Source of the DNA: Chromera velia
Lineage: Eukaryota; Sar; Chromeraceae
Length of the DNA: 64,000 nucleotides
Direction: 5' to 3'
NCBI GenBank assembly: GCA_018398765.1
Contig: JAHBMJ010004196.1
Location: forward strand, 18,585-82,584
Shown: positions 9,822 to 21,900 of the stretch, piece by piece
Layout: each line of letters starts with the position of its first letter
Position numbering within the stretch: position 1 is the first letter of the stretch
The notes under the pieces: model-generated
What the model was told of the DNA's origin: nothing
What the model saw: the letters and a program-made list of their open reading frames with translations, nothing else
The model's database searches: none
Translations under genes and position numbers: made by a program

Positions 9822-12136
9822 TTTGCAAACAAACCGTGCTTTAGTACTTATGGATAGTCGGACGCTGGACCTTTTCACTGGCATCTTGATTTGTAACAAT
9901 CAAAGAAGAATACTTACTAGAATACTAAGTAAGTTCAATACTTACATGTACATCCTCAGATTCTCTTAAATCAAGAATCAAATTCAACTTATTCAAGATA
10001 TAAAGAGAAATCTATAAAGCTAGAGAAATATATAAATTCTGTATCATTAATTACTAATGTACTGAAAATTTATATCTTTAAAATTAGGTGAACGTCTATA
10101 GCTATCGCGCATATTTAAAAAAAGTTGACTAATATTTTTTTTTTCTTATTTTATTTTAAGTGCGTACACAAAGACAATAATTACTTCTAAGTAATGACTA
10201 CTTCCGATTAAGGTTCTGTCAAATGTCCTCAGGCTAGTAAACGCTTGGTTAAACGCACCTTTGTGAGAAGTTTATCCTTGGGTTCGCTGTCTTTCAGTTA
10301 AGACTAATAGAGCCCCTAAACATATCTTTCATAAGAAAGTGTTCTACACAATCGCAGTGACAGACAGCTCTCTTGGGGTCATTGCCCCTCAAGCCTACAG
10401 TCAGACAATGGAGTATGAGAAGGGTTGTAACAATGCATCCATGCATTGTGTTCTAATCTTACAGGATCGTTCCGTTTCTTCATGTGACAACATGCTGTTT
10501 GATATGAAGATTGATGCTTTCATATATATGCCACAAGAATCGGCTTTGCGTATCCGTCTACCGCGACGTGCATGGATGTACATGCATACGCGTACGTTGC
10601 CCATGCAGCCATGATTCCAGACCCGGCAAGACTAGGCCGGGTATGACGCTTCATTTGTTGCATGAATCGGGACGTGGGTCTTTCAGGGGGCGCACTAGTG
10701 AGGAACACAGACAGTACAGGGCTGCAGTGAGGAATCTGTATACAGTGGCTCTGGCGCGGAAGCCCTTCAGACGAACACTCCTCATTGTATGCAGTCTCCT
10801 TATCGCATCACACACTGACTATAAGACTGGATGCTTTTCACTTCATAGGTATGTATACACTCATGCAGTCTCACAATCACCCCCCAAGGTTCTGACTGTC
10901 AGACATAAGCTTGTACAAAGAGCTGCATGCAAGATGTACCACCCCCGATTCTGTTCACTTTCTACTTTGGTTCTTTTTCTACAGAGATATGATCTGCTTC
11001 GAATATGCTTCGCTCTGTCTTACGTAGTTTCTTCTGAGAGCTACCCATTCAGCATTATTTATCCTCAATTTCCTCTGAATCGATGATTGTTCTGTCTCGG
11101 ATGATAAACTGAGAGTCTCTCAAGTCATTCCCCTCAAAGGACCTTGACCGAAAGACCTTCGACATGGCTTTCAATTGATTAATAAATCTTTCTCATACAT
11201 TGACATGCAATCGTCGACTCGAAATGATCATGGTCACGTAAAGTCAATAGATAAAATCGAACAGTTATGGATCATGAAAAAACTTCGTCTCTCTGTCTAC
11301 TCTCTTTCTTCTCCCCATCCTCTTGGTCTTGATCTTAAGGACCTGCTTATTCCCGGTTACCCGCAGTCTTTCATCCAGTCAGACATACCGCAAAGCAACG
11401 AGTTTCCTTTTTGCTCCCACCCCCCGAACCAAGAAGGTGAAAGGCTAATTTTTAGGCTGCTGCCTCTCCTCTAGCCTCTCCTGGTCTTTGCAAAACAATA
11501 TGGCTGGCTGACTATTTCATCTCTCCTCCATGGGAACGTCTTCTCCATCTCCCAGTCATCTATGCAGGGCCGAAGTGCCGAGGATGTGCCGAAGTCGTGA
11601 TCGGCTCTCACTCCACCCCGTGGATGCACGTCTGCTGTGCACTGCTGTGTCTTTTCCTTGTGTTTCTGGTCCCCCTGTCCCGTGTAGGCCCTGTTCTTAC
11701 CCATGTTGACCTGTCAAACTATTCTCCGACTTCCCGTTTCCACTATATCGAATCAGTCAGCCTGTAAAATAATATGTGGGAGCTTCTCTTTTCAGGCTTT
11801 TTGATTGACTTGAAATCCGTAGAGTCGAAATATAAAGGGGATTGGTAGGTCTTTTGGGATCACTCAGTTCGTAAGAAAGAAGGTAGAGAAAAACATTCAA
11901 ACACGTAAAGTATCCGGCCAAATAGGCTTCACCACAACAGGACAAACTAAGGACTCCAACACGATTGTGCGTCGCTATGCTAAAACGTCACCGAGTTACT
12001 ACGCTCACTTGACTTAATTCTTAAAAAAAAAAAAAGCAAACAGAAATTGGGGAAGAATATAAGCAAATCCAAGCGGCTGAGTCAGAGAACAGAAGAAAAG
12101 AGGTTGAAAAAACCAAAAAAGAAGGAGCACTCACCC
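9822..12136. other. AT-rich intergenic region
   Basis: The first 500 bases are very AT-rich. Open frames at 10511-11086 (+) and 11471-11704 (-) have no recognisable motif, no clear splice partners and ordinary length for chance, so I do not call genes. Confidence 0.55.
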
Positions 12137-12218
12137 CATACGCTGCAGACTCCAGCGTTGCACTTGCGAGCTTCTCGGGATCTTCCCCGTAGATGTACTT
12201 AAGCAGAGGTCTCTCCAT
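12137..12218 (-). other. Orphan exon-like stretch
   Basis: On the minus strand a coding-looking segment begins ATGGAGAGACC and reads MERPLLKYIYGEDPEKL and onward through ATLESAAYG, then meets a perfect GTGAGT donor at 12136 in phase 0. It could be the first exon of an unrecognised minus-strand gene, or a distal exon of the large gene starting at 24730; no matching partner exon was found downstream on the minus strand. I do not recognise the peptide. Confidence 0.35.
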
Positions 12219-13086
12219 GCAGAGAAGAAAGACTCTCTAAAAGAGAGACGATCAGAAGGGGAAACATCATGTCGTCCAGTACAAACCGTTTTATTCAGCC
12301 TGAAAGAGAACTGACTGTACTGACAATTGAAACTTTTGTACTAGAAAGTGACTTTTAATTTTCTATATATCACACTAAATTTTATATAAAAAAATAAGTT
12401 TTTAAAGCACTTAGAATGATTCTATTTATTGTTTCTTACCTGCATGAAAGTATGAACAACTTTTAAAGATAAGGTTTAATGGGTTTGTAGTGTGTATGTT
12501 GGAAATTGTTGGACGTGAGTGAGGTGAAAGAGTTATAGTATGTTAATATGTCGGGGAGTGATTGCAGACTCTGCAAGCATATAACAATGCGCAGTATAAT
12601 GGAAACACTCCTAGACACATTTTGGACACAAACCTGCAGAGGAGGTCGGACCCCCCCCCTCCACCAGGGGTACAAAATTCCGCCGCTTCGTACCCCTGCG
12701 AGAGGGTCCACCCCCCCCTCCCAGTGAAGGAATTGAAAAAATCTTGTTTGCAGAGATGAGCCTTCTTGGTGCATACAGAAAGCTTTGTACGATGTCTGTG
12801 AGTGTTCTTGTGTGGCTGCAACCTGGCCATTGTGGTTTCTAAATGACTGACCGGTCTGCCCTCGGTAAGGCACAAAACTGCCGTCTCCCTTTGCATGTGT
12901 TGTTCACCCCTGCCCCCCTCCTCTGCTCTTTGCAGGTCGTGGGTCTCCTCCAGGAGATGCTTGTTTTGTGTTTCAGTCCTTCTTCAACTCCTTCAGAGGT
13001 AGGTCTTTGCATTTTCGTTAAGGCCGCAGTCTTCAGACTGCGAAAGGGAGTAGCGCTCCTACGTGCTGAGCCTGTATTTTTTTCTA

Positions 13087-13835
13087 CCTGCCTGACTGCC
13101 TCCGAAATTTCACCCTTCTTGCCTGCATGACTGCCCTCTAGCTTTTGGCCTTTCTGTCTGGCTAAATGCCTTCCCAATTTTAGCCTTTCCACCCGCCCTA
13201 TTGCCTTTCTAATTTCGGCCTTTGCCGTGCTCCCAATTTCGGTCTTCCTGCCTGCTCGATTGCCTTCCCAATTTCGGCCTTCTTGCCTGCCTGACTGCCT
13301 TCCAGAGTTTTGTATTCCTGCCATGCTGACTGCTTTCCTATTTTGGCCTTCTTACCTGTCTGACTGCCCTTCAAATTTCGGTCTTTCTGTTTGCCTCAAT
13401 GCTTTTCAAATTTTGGCTTTTCTGTCTGCCTGACTGACTTTGCAATTTCGGCCTTCCTGCCTGTCCGGTTGCCTTCCCAATTTCGGCTTTCTTGCCTGCC
13501 TGATTGCCTTCCCTATTTTGGCCTTCCTTCCTGCCCAAGTTTCCTCCGAACGCTTCCTAATTTCGGTTATCCTGCTTGCCCGATGGCCTTCCCAATTTTG
13601 TTCTTCCTTCTGGCCCGACTGTCTTCCCAAATTCGGCCTTCTTGTGTATCTGACTGCCTCCCAGAGTTCGTTCTTTCTGCCTACATGCCTGCCTTTCAAT
13701 TTCGGTCTTCTTGGCGGCCTGACTGCCTTCCAATTTCGGCCTTCTGCCCGCCCTGGTGCCCACCTGATTGCCTTCCCGATTTCGGCCTTCCTGCCCGTCC
13801 GATTGCTTTCCCAATTTCAGTCTTCCTGCTTTCAT
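13087..13835. repeat. Minisatellite, period about 35 bp, roughly 20 diverged copies
   Basis: The best units read like CCTTCCTGCCTGTCCGGTTG followed by CCTTCCCAATTTCGG. Copies differ by several substitutions and a few indels. The array is open in several frames on both strands because the unit lacks stops, which explains the long predicted peptides here; the period is not a multiple of three, so the frames change between copies. Its CCTGCCTG core is the same motif that occurs in many intron 3' ends of this window. Confidence 0.85.
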
Positions 13836-15901
13836 GTATCATTCTGATACAAATTAAAGATACAGGTTGTATTTGCATGCATGCTTTTATGTGTATTCTG
13901 GCGATTCGACTGACTTTCTGGTTATGTGCACGTATTTTTGCAGGTGGCGTTCACGGGTATGCATGTTTGATATATACTGAGATGCCCCCCCCGCCCCCCT
14001 CCCCCTACCCCTGACACGCCCGCCGTTGAGCAGTGCCTCATATGAATTGAAAACAAAACAGTTATGATCATGAGAAGAAATGCTTCAATCAAATCGATTC
14101 AGGGCCATTCAGATACATTTCTTATTGTGTTTTTGTCTTAGCATTAATTTACGATGATAGGTACCAAACAATTTATGGTTTTGAAAAAATATATACTCTA
14201 TATATACATTTTTTTATTTCATTTTTTAAACATCTTACTAAGCTTAAATAGTCTTAAATAAATTATGAAAATCAATTAGTTTAAAGGTTAAACTATCTAT
14301 TTTAATGTTTTAAAAACTAAATTTTTTAAAGTCATTTTCCAGTATAAAAGTTTCAATTGTCAGTACAGTCAGTTAGAGTAGAATACATTAAAACTTCTCT
14401 ATTTGTTGTGTATAGGCCAAAACGGACGGCAAGCAATGCCATAAAGAGTAGCTTAAGAACGTAAATCAGCGGACACAGAACAAAAAATAGAAGCAGAGAG
14501 AGCAAACATTAATTTAAACACGAGACTTCTGTTTGGCACGTGACGTATTCTGAGTCAGCAAGAGGATTTAAGAAGACAATCTGTATCAAATCGCATAACG
14601 TTCTTCAGGCAGGCCGACATACCTCAAGAGGGAGGGGAAGGGAGTCTGATAGGATACCAGGTCCTTTCTATAATTCAAAAAGAGGGAGAACAATAGAATG
14701 CATGGATTGCAAACTTCCTTCAAGATCTATTTGTATGCCTAGGCGATCGCAGCGGAAGGACAAAAACCCAAAAATGTCCGGGCAACAAATAGACGCCTTA
14801 ACTAGACGCCTTAATTTTTATGGATGCACAGACTGACCTGCAGTTCCTGTATCTGATTGAGAAGTTTATGGGAACTTCAAGGGCTTGGCACTTCCAACGC
14901 GTAGAGTACTTAAATGTGAGACTGCCTGCATAAACATGTATGAGAGATACAAATACGGGGAGACTAAATACAGGAGGCATAGAGAGTCTTCTGGAGCTAC
15001 AGAAATGCTCCCATAAAAACAAAGAATCTGTCAGTGAGGAGGCAGAGAGAGGATGAATAATCGACTGCAGGTGGCTTGGAGAACGGTGCACTCAGATCAA
15101 GCACATATGTATCCAGTGATCCCAGAGAACCTGGTCCAAATCGAGATGAATAGCATGCTCACAAATTTAGACTGCAAAGCGCACTTAACTTTTGGATCCT
15201 CTTTGTTTTCTCTCAGTGCCCTGTCCCTGTTCTTTCCTTACATTTATAGTCTCGTTTACATTACTGTTCTCATCCTAGCTACACTATACAGGAACTAAGT
15301 CTTCCTTCATCTAGTAAGAGACATCCATACTCATCGGGACTAAGTGCATGTTCTTTCAATTTTCCTTCTATCTACTTGAATCAAAACGCAATCGACGTTT
15401 AACCTCAACCATGCATCTAGGAGTGGAAACAAAAACGCGGCAGTAGAATATGTTTGGTAGGCGACTGACGCATCTGTTCTGGGTCCATCCTGCATAAACA
15501 AAGAAGAAGGCAGAGGGCAGAGCAGCAAATCATGAGAAAACTTTAAGGCTCATACATCCGATTCTGTGAATCATTGGCTACCGCTTGTCAAAGATCAGTG
15601 GCTCGACATTTTTTTTTCTGCATTCATGCGATATCTTAAATACATGTGCATCACCCGCAGGGTGCATTCTGAACATGCTTCAATGATGGGTGCTGAAGGA
15701 ACTCTACCCTCTTGCAGGATGATTCCGACTTTGGAATCCATACAAAGATCATTTGCAGTCTTTTCATTTTTTGACTGACATTCTGCCGCAGAGAGAGCAG
15801 GCGGGCAAGGGTAATCGTTCGTTGGTAAACAACGAGGGCTACTCTGGCCTTCCCTCTCTCATGTCCTGCAAAACCAAATGAGATCAAATGAGGGGCTGGA
15901 A

Positions 15902-16010
15902 ATGAGAGATGGGATAACCGAAGAAAAGAAGAAATGCATCAGAGAAAAAGTCCAGAGAGATGGCTGCAAAGGTTCTGGCAGAACCCCACGTACATGCAAA
16001 AGACATTCTC
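15902..16010 (+). repeat. Diverged direct repeat, copy 1
   Basis: Begins GAGATGGGATAACC and shares an ordered series of words with 16429-16540: GAAGAAAT, GTCCAGAGAGA, GGCTG and CAAAAGACAT. Probably two old copies of a dispersed element. Confidence 0.5.
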
Positions 16011-16428
16011 AAGAGAACAAAAAGAGGACATAGAGAGTGATGATATAGCATTCAAGTGGAGAAGTATTCAAGTGGAGAGAATAAAAAGTCAGAAGCATGC
16101 AGACTCTGAGGCTCCATACCCTCTCAAATAGTGACAGTGAGTGAGTCTTGCTGGGCTCAAGAGCCTGACGCAGTCTTTTAAAAGCATGCTATAGAGATAA
16201 ACCGATCACCGGTACATCAAAAAATGAAGAACGAATGTTTTGTTAATATCTAGGTTAATGTATCAAAATGCTCTTTTTTCTTCTTCTTTAGACTGATCTG
16301 TTAGGTAATCAGCATAAAACAACATCTGGCCATACTGCTGCGTTCGTTTCAAGACGACTGCGATACTCTGTCCTAAGACTTTATCGCAATACTACATACC
16401 TGTAGCTGCTGTAGGGGCAAGAAACAAG

Positions 16429-16540
16429 AGATGGGGCAACCAAAGAAACGAAGAAATCGGGAAAGTGCAAGAGAGAAAAGGTCCAGAGAGACGGCTGAAA
16501 GGGGTTTAGATAGAAATGTTCAAAAGACATAAGAGAAGAA
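16429..16540 (+). repeat. Diverged direct repeat, copy 2
   Basis: Begins GAGATGGGGCAACC; same word order as 15902-16010 with substitutions and short indels. Confidence 0.5.
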
Positions 16541-17488
16541 CTTGAAAGCTGAAGGATTTAGTACTGGAGCTCGAGCTATATATCTGGCTATATATATTAA
16601 TAGTTTTTGCATTCATGTTGGTCAGAAGTGAGTTGTGCATGAGCCGGTTGGGGACATAGTTATTCCCGTGTGCCACGCCTTATTACAAAACCATGCAGGT
16701 GTTAGATGTTAGGTGTTAGGTGTTAGAGGCGGGTGTGTTAGGTATTAGGTCTCAGGGCATCGGCCTAGTTTGCTTATGTCCCTCCATTGCCCCAATCAGT
16801 AAACTTTAGAAAGCATATAGCCAAAGGCGATTAAGGGTGCTAAAATACAAATATCTAATGGGACGGGACTTATAGGTATTCTGTTAAAAATATGTCTGCT
16901 CTATGTTCCTCTACATGGGGATGCGGCATACATATCGAACCCTCAATCATCATCAAAATGTATTAAAAACTATGCGTTTACTACAATTTTTCCGATTCTG
17001 AGTCTGAACATATCTAAAACAAAAAAGAATGTACTACATATTTAAAATAGCATGTACTATATTTCAAATATTATTCAACGTGTTTTTTTTTTTTTTTGTC
17101 ATTTGAACTCATAACAATGATAGTATCCTTTTCAATTTTTTTTATGTAAAAAAAAACTTTAAAACATCTGTAAATTTCATGGTAAACATTTAGATTCAAG
17201 CGTACGTTTTGAATTTTACTTTTTCAAAGAATATATATTATTGTAAGTTACCGTTTACCTACAGATCAACAAACAAAAATCTTACAGATAAGTCTCTTAT
17301 CAGTGTTGTTCCTTTGAACAATCAATCATCTGAATCAATTTCCCGTGTCGAATGGAGAGATGCGGTCACACTCTCAGCCGTGGAAGTCGGAGGAGGAGCA
17401 GGCCTTGCAGACTGCACGAAAGCCAACCACATGATTCGTTCATGCAAAAGATTAATTGGGCATCAAAAAATGCGAATGAAACACTCAC

Positions 17489-18106
17489 CATGCGGACCAC
17501 ACACGAACAGGCTTACTTCCAGGAGATGTCGACGCCCCGTGACGCACTCGGTAGTGAAGCGCATGGATCAATACGCAAGTTGTCTTTTGTAAAGAAAAAA
17601 GCAGGGGTCTCTCAAAATTGCAACCTGCTCATTGGCTTTTGTGTTGGCCATTAATTCAAGTTTTTGTGACGCGACGAGCTTTACAAAAAGGCAAAAAAGA
17701 CGGGCACGAAAGGACGACAAAAACAAAAAATCTGGGAGAGGAAAGACCAGCTGGTCACATCATCCACCCAAGTTCTTAATTCAAGGAATCGATCGACAGG
17801 GCATTTTCAAACAGTTATGCGTGTGTCCATGCCCTCAGTGATTGAGTATCTGAGCATTCATGCATCGATCCAAAGTTTTTTAAGCAATCGTCCATTTATT
17901 TCCTCATTGATCGATTAACCGATTAATCCATTCCTTCATCCGAGCTAAAGAAAATTCCATACCTGCAAACCCAACCCAACCAAACCAAACCCACGTACCT
18001 TGAGAATCTCTGGGTGCAGAAGGAGCTGCATGTCCAGATGCTCACGAGCAAACGCAGCTGCAGTATGCATGTCGTATCATGCGTGAACAGATCGAGATGC
18101 AGACTT

Positions 18107-18148
<42 letters not shown>

Positions 18149-18214
18149 GGTGTGGGTGTGGGTGTGGGTGTGTGTGTGTGTGTGTGTGTGTGTGTATCTC
18201 TCTCTTCTTTTGAA

Positions 18215-18255
<41 letters not shown>

Positions 18256-18868
18256 TTTGAAGAGAGAGAGACAGCACACTGTTGGCATGCACAGACATAC
18301 GTCTGGGGTGAGAAAGGAAACAGGACCAGGCGAGCAAGCACTACAGCCTGTGGGACTTCAGTTGAATTATGTGAGTGCCAAGAAAAAAGGCTCGGATATG
18401 CAGAGAGAAAGCACGCCGCTGGCGGAAACCAATCTGCCACAGCCTAACAAACTAGTTCCATCACAGCTGCCCCCCCCTCCCAGACCGACCGACCAACCTG
18501 CACGTCTGTGTGACTTTCCCCGAATGTGCGCCAACGACTGAGGTCTGAAGCCCCCTGGAGCCTGCAAAAGAGGGTGCAGTCCCGAGGCCGTAGCGGGTCT
18601 TGGAGGGACAGCCGGGATGACCGCCTGGCTGTGCAACAGAGAGCGTCTTGATGAGCCAGGAGGGCCTCGAGGGGGCTCTGGTGTTGCGCCTCTGGTAGCA
18701 ATTCCCCCCTGCGTGACCCCTGAGCGAGAGGAGGCCGTCGGAGGACGCCTGCCGTGGCTGTGAGTGCTTCCAGAAGTGAAGCCTTCGTTGGGGGTCTCGT
18801 CTTTCGACGCGTAGAGCCCTCCTCCAAGTCTCTTCTGCATGTATTAATGTGTGCATGGACGCATCCAT

Positions 18869-18900
<32 letters not shown>

Positions 18901-21900
18901 TCTCCCTTGCTCCCATCTGCTGTGCCTCTCTTCCTTCCTGTGGGAATCTTTTCCCGTCATCATCTTGGGGCTGCCACTTTGGAGCAGAGACAAAGGTCTG
19001 AAGCTGCAAAGATGAAGCCGTCTGCTTGACAGACAGCTCCTTTGAAGAACGAAAAAATACCGACTGGTGCAAAGCACAAGATGGGTAACAGTCAAAACAG
19101 AGAGAAGAAAGGGCAACGTAAAAAAGAGGAGGCGGGAAGCAAGCGAAGGAAGGACAGGAGGAGGGAGAGTCAACGAAGAAAAGAGAGCTTAAAGAAAAAA
19201 GAAGCGTGTGTGGAAATCAAGCCGCCGAGAGAATAAGAATGTGTGTACTGACCTCAAGGGCAAAGATGCTGTGCCAGTCCGCTTTCTCGTTCATAACATC
19301 CAGCACCGGCCTGCAAAATTAGATCAAATCACATTGAATGCACCTTGGATGAAGAGAGAGAACGTATGCTTCCCCTTGCGGTGATGTGCGTTTTCATGTA
19401 AGCACCCGGATTTGGTGAGAGGTCACTGAGGGGTGAAGTCAGTCTGCGGCCAGACTTTGTTCCTTTGTTTTTTCCTTCCTTCCTTCCTTTCTCCTTACCT
19501 TCTTGGCGGTTTGACCTTCTTCAACCACTGCCCGTTCGCTGTGCGCACTAGCGTTTGGGCTCTTCTGGTCCATCCTGCAGATTGATTCGTAGAGATAAGG
19601 AGGAAAAGGAAAGTCTTGTAACAGACAGACGTAAATTCTTTTTACTTTTTGTGAATCCTGCATACCTACCAGACGAGAAGAGAGAAGGCGAAGATATCTT
19701 TAGTTTTTCGATGAAGGATTTACTTGCAATCTAGTGACGAAGCAAGTAAATTGTGGGTGTGCAGGAAACCCATATCAGCCAAGCCAAAGAAAATACGAGG
19801 AGTCAGACGGAAAGTCGGCCACGCTGAGAAAACAGCCAAGAAAGAACAATGCTGCCAGCTGACGCACGCGTGAGTTCCGAGATGCCTCCTCTGAAGATGT
19901 CCACAGCAGATGGAAGGGTCTCTATTGGGTACAGCCCCACGACTTGAAGAAGTCTCACAACCGCTCGGAGGCAGTTCAAAGTGCTGCACGACAAGGGATG
20001 GGACGAGGGGGTTCAACAGAAGCGACGAAGAGAAGTGGAAAGACTGGAGAAAAAAAAAAAAAAGAGAGATGCATCGTGCAAGGACTCAGCAATTTGAAAG
20101 AAGTTAGCTAGGTCGACAGAAACAGATGGGAGTCTGAGATATAACGGCTGGGAAACTCCAAACTTGTATAAACATCAGACAGAGCCTGTAGAATCACAGT
20201 AAGACCGGGTACAGCGGACAAAAAGAGCGACGGAGCAGATAAAGAAAAAGTCAAGAATGACACCGACAAGAAAATCCACTGAATGAAATGTGAACCTCAT
20301 GCACTCCTCAGAAAGATAAAACAAAAAAGAAAAGGCTAACGGACATATGTGCAAAGTGTCCAAAAAGGCCTGAGTGAACGAGAAGGTTTTCCCACTCTGT
20401 CATTGCGTGTTCCTTGTCCACATGGAAGCCCTCATGCACAGGCATGTTTTCCTCTCCTTCTCCTCGTCTGCTCAGATCTCTCCTCCTCAGGCTTCTCTCA
20501 CTCTCCACAGAAGAGAAGAGAACGTGAGTGGAAGGCGGCTCTCTGTTTCCACGATCACTCACTCTCTTCTCTGTCCTTCTAATCGTGTGTGCTTCTGTCC
20601 TGTTGTGCGTCAACACACGTGCCCCAGAGTGTGTGTTTCTTTCTGGAGCAGCTGCTGAGTGGGGCCGGGGTCGTCCAGTGGGCCCATCCGAATCTCTGCA
20701 TACGTATACGTTGTCAGACAGGCCGGAAGGACAGCAAGTGAGTGCCGTTCTAAGTGGAGCTGCGACAAGACTTTCTCTCAGAGAAACAAAAATAAGCGCG
20801 GGGGCGAAGAAACGCAATGCAGAATTAATGACGGGAAAAGAAAAGAAGAAAACAAGAGAAGAGAAGAGAAGCGACGTACATGCGAAGAAGTGTGTGCGAG
20901 CGTTGTGTGGTAGAGTGAGTGAAAGACGTCCTGCCGGCACAGGAAAGTGAAGAAACAGGCAGGGTACGAGTCAGAAAACAAAAACAAGAAGAGACATGCA
21001 GGCGAGATCTGCTCACCGGGCAGAGCACAGTGAGTAGGATAGAGAGAAGCACGCAGGTCCGCCCTCAAGAGTGTTCGCCTCTTCCTGCGCCCTTTCGGCT
21101 TCTGCCTCTGCCTCCAGTTGACCTTCGTTGAATGCAGCCATCTGCGCTTCTTGCTCTTCTTCATCCTGCACCTTTGCCTCGTGGAAAAGGCCTTGCCACT
21201 TCCACAAGGCACTCACACAAAGGCCCAGACGGGCGACTCGTGCTTCCATTGCTGCCGCCCTCTTTTCCGCCTGTGCCTGAAGGAGGGAAGGAGGGAATTA
21301 AGGAAAATGCATGCATGGAGAGACAGGGACAAGCATTCAAATGGACATTCAGATAGGCAGAGTGAAAATCAGATACCGAAAGCGAGAAAACGAGAAGATG
21401 ACGTAACTCAAGGGGATTTGCTGAGCACACAGTGTTCATGACAACCTTCCTTGTCTGCATGAAACGCAAACACAGAACAGTGCGGGCTAAGACAGTTTAG
21501 TTCCTCGGGGCTGAGGTCACAAGCATGTCAGTGTATCCGGGAAGAGGAAGCATCGGGCAAATCGTGGAAGGAAGAAACAGAGAAAAAGAAAAGCGAAAGG
21601 GACTGGAGAACAGAGGAAGAAGCAAAAGGAGTCTACATTCAAATCTCCCCAATTAGCTCGCTCATCCCATGATCAAATTACTCCCTTCTTCATTGACCAT
21701 TTCTTTCACTACATACCTCCTCACTCTCCAACGGACCCACTCAATTTCTTGCTCATTCAGTCAGCCTCTACCTGATGTGTACTTTCTTTTGCTCTTGCTT
21801 CTCCAGACTCCCTTTCGTTCCCTTTCTTTTGATTCCCTTCCCTTCCCTTCCCTTCCCTTCCCTCCTCTTCCCTTCCCTTCCCTTCTCTTCCCTTCCCTTC

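Larger units (their letters stand above)
12219..17488. other. Spacer with AT-rich blocks and repeats
   Basis: Contains AT-rich blocks at about 12290-12480, 14030-14400 and 16200-17300, the 35-bp minisatellite at 13087-13835, and a diverged repeat pair near 15900 and 16430. No gene is supported. A C-rich patch at 12646-12722 gives open frames only through low complexity. Confidence 0.55.

Noticed and set aside
13227-14014. Repeat protein with FLPARLPSQF units
   Set aside because: Encoded by a minisatellite with a period not divisible by three and equally open on the other strand.
19499-19574. Reading this exon as MDQKSPNASAHSERAV
   Set aside because: That frame ends in phase 0 and cannot join the next exon, where phase 0 hits a stop; the LVRTANGQWLKKVKPP frame joins both neighbours.
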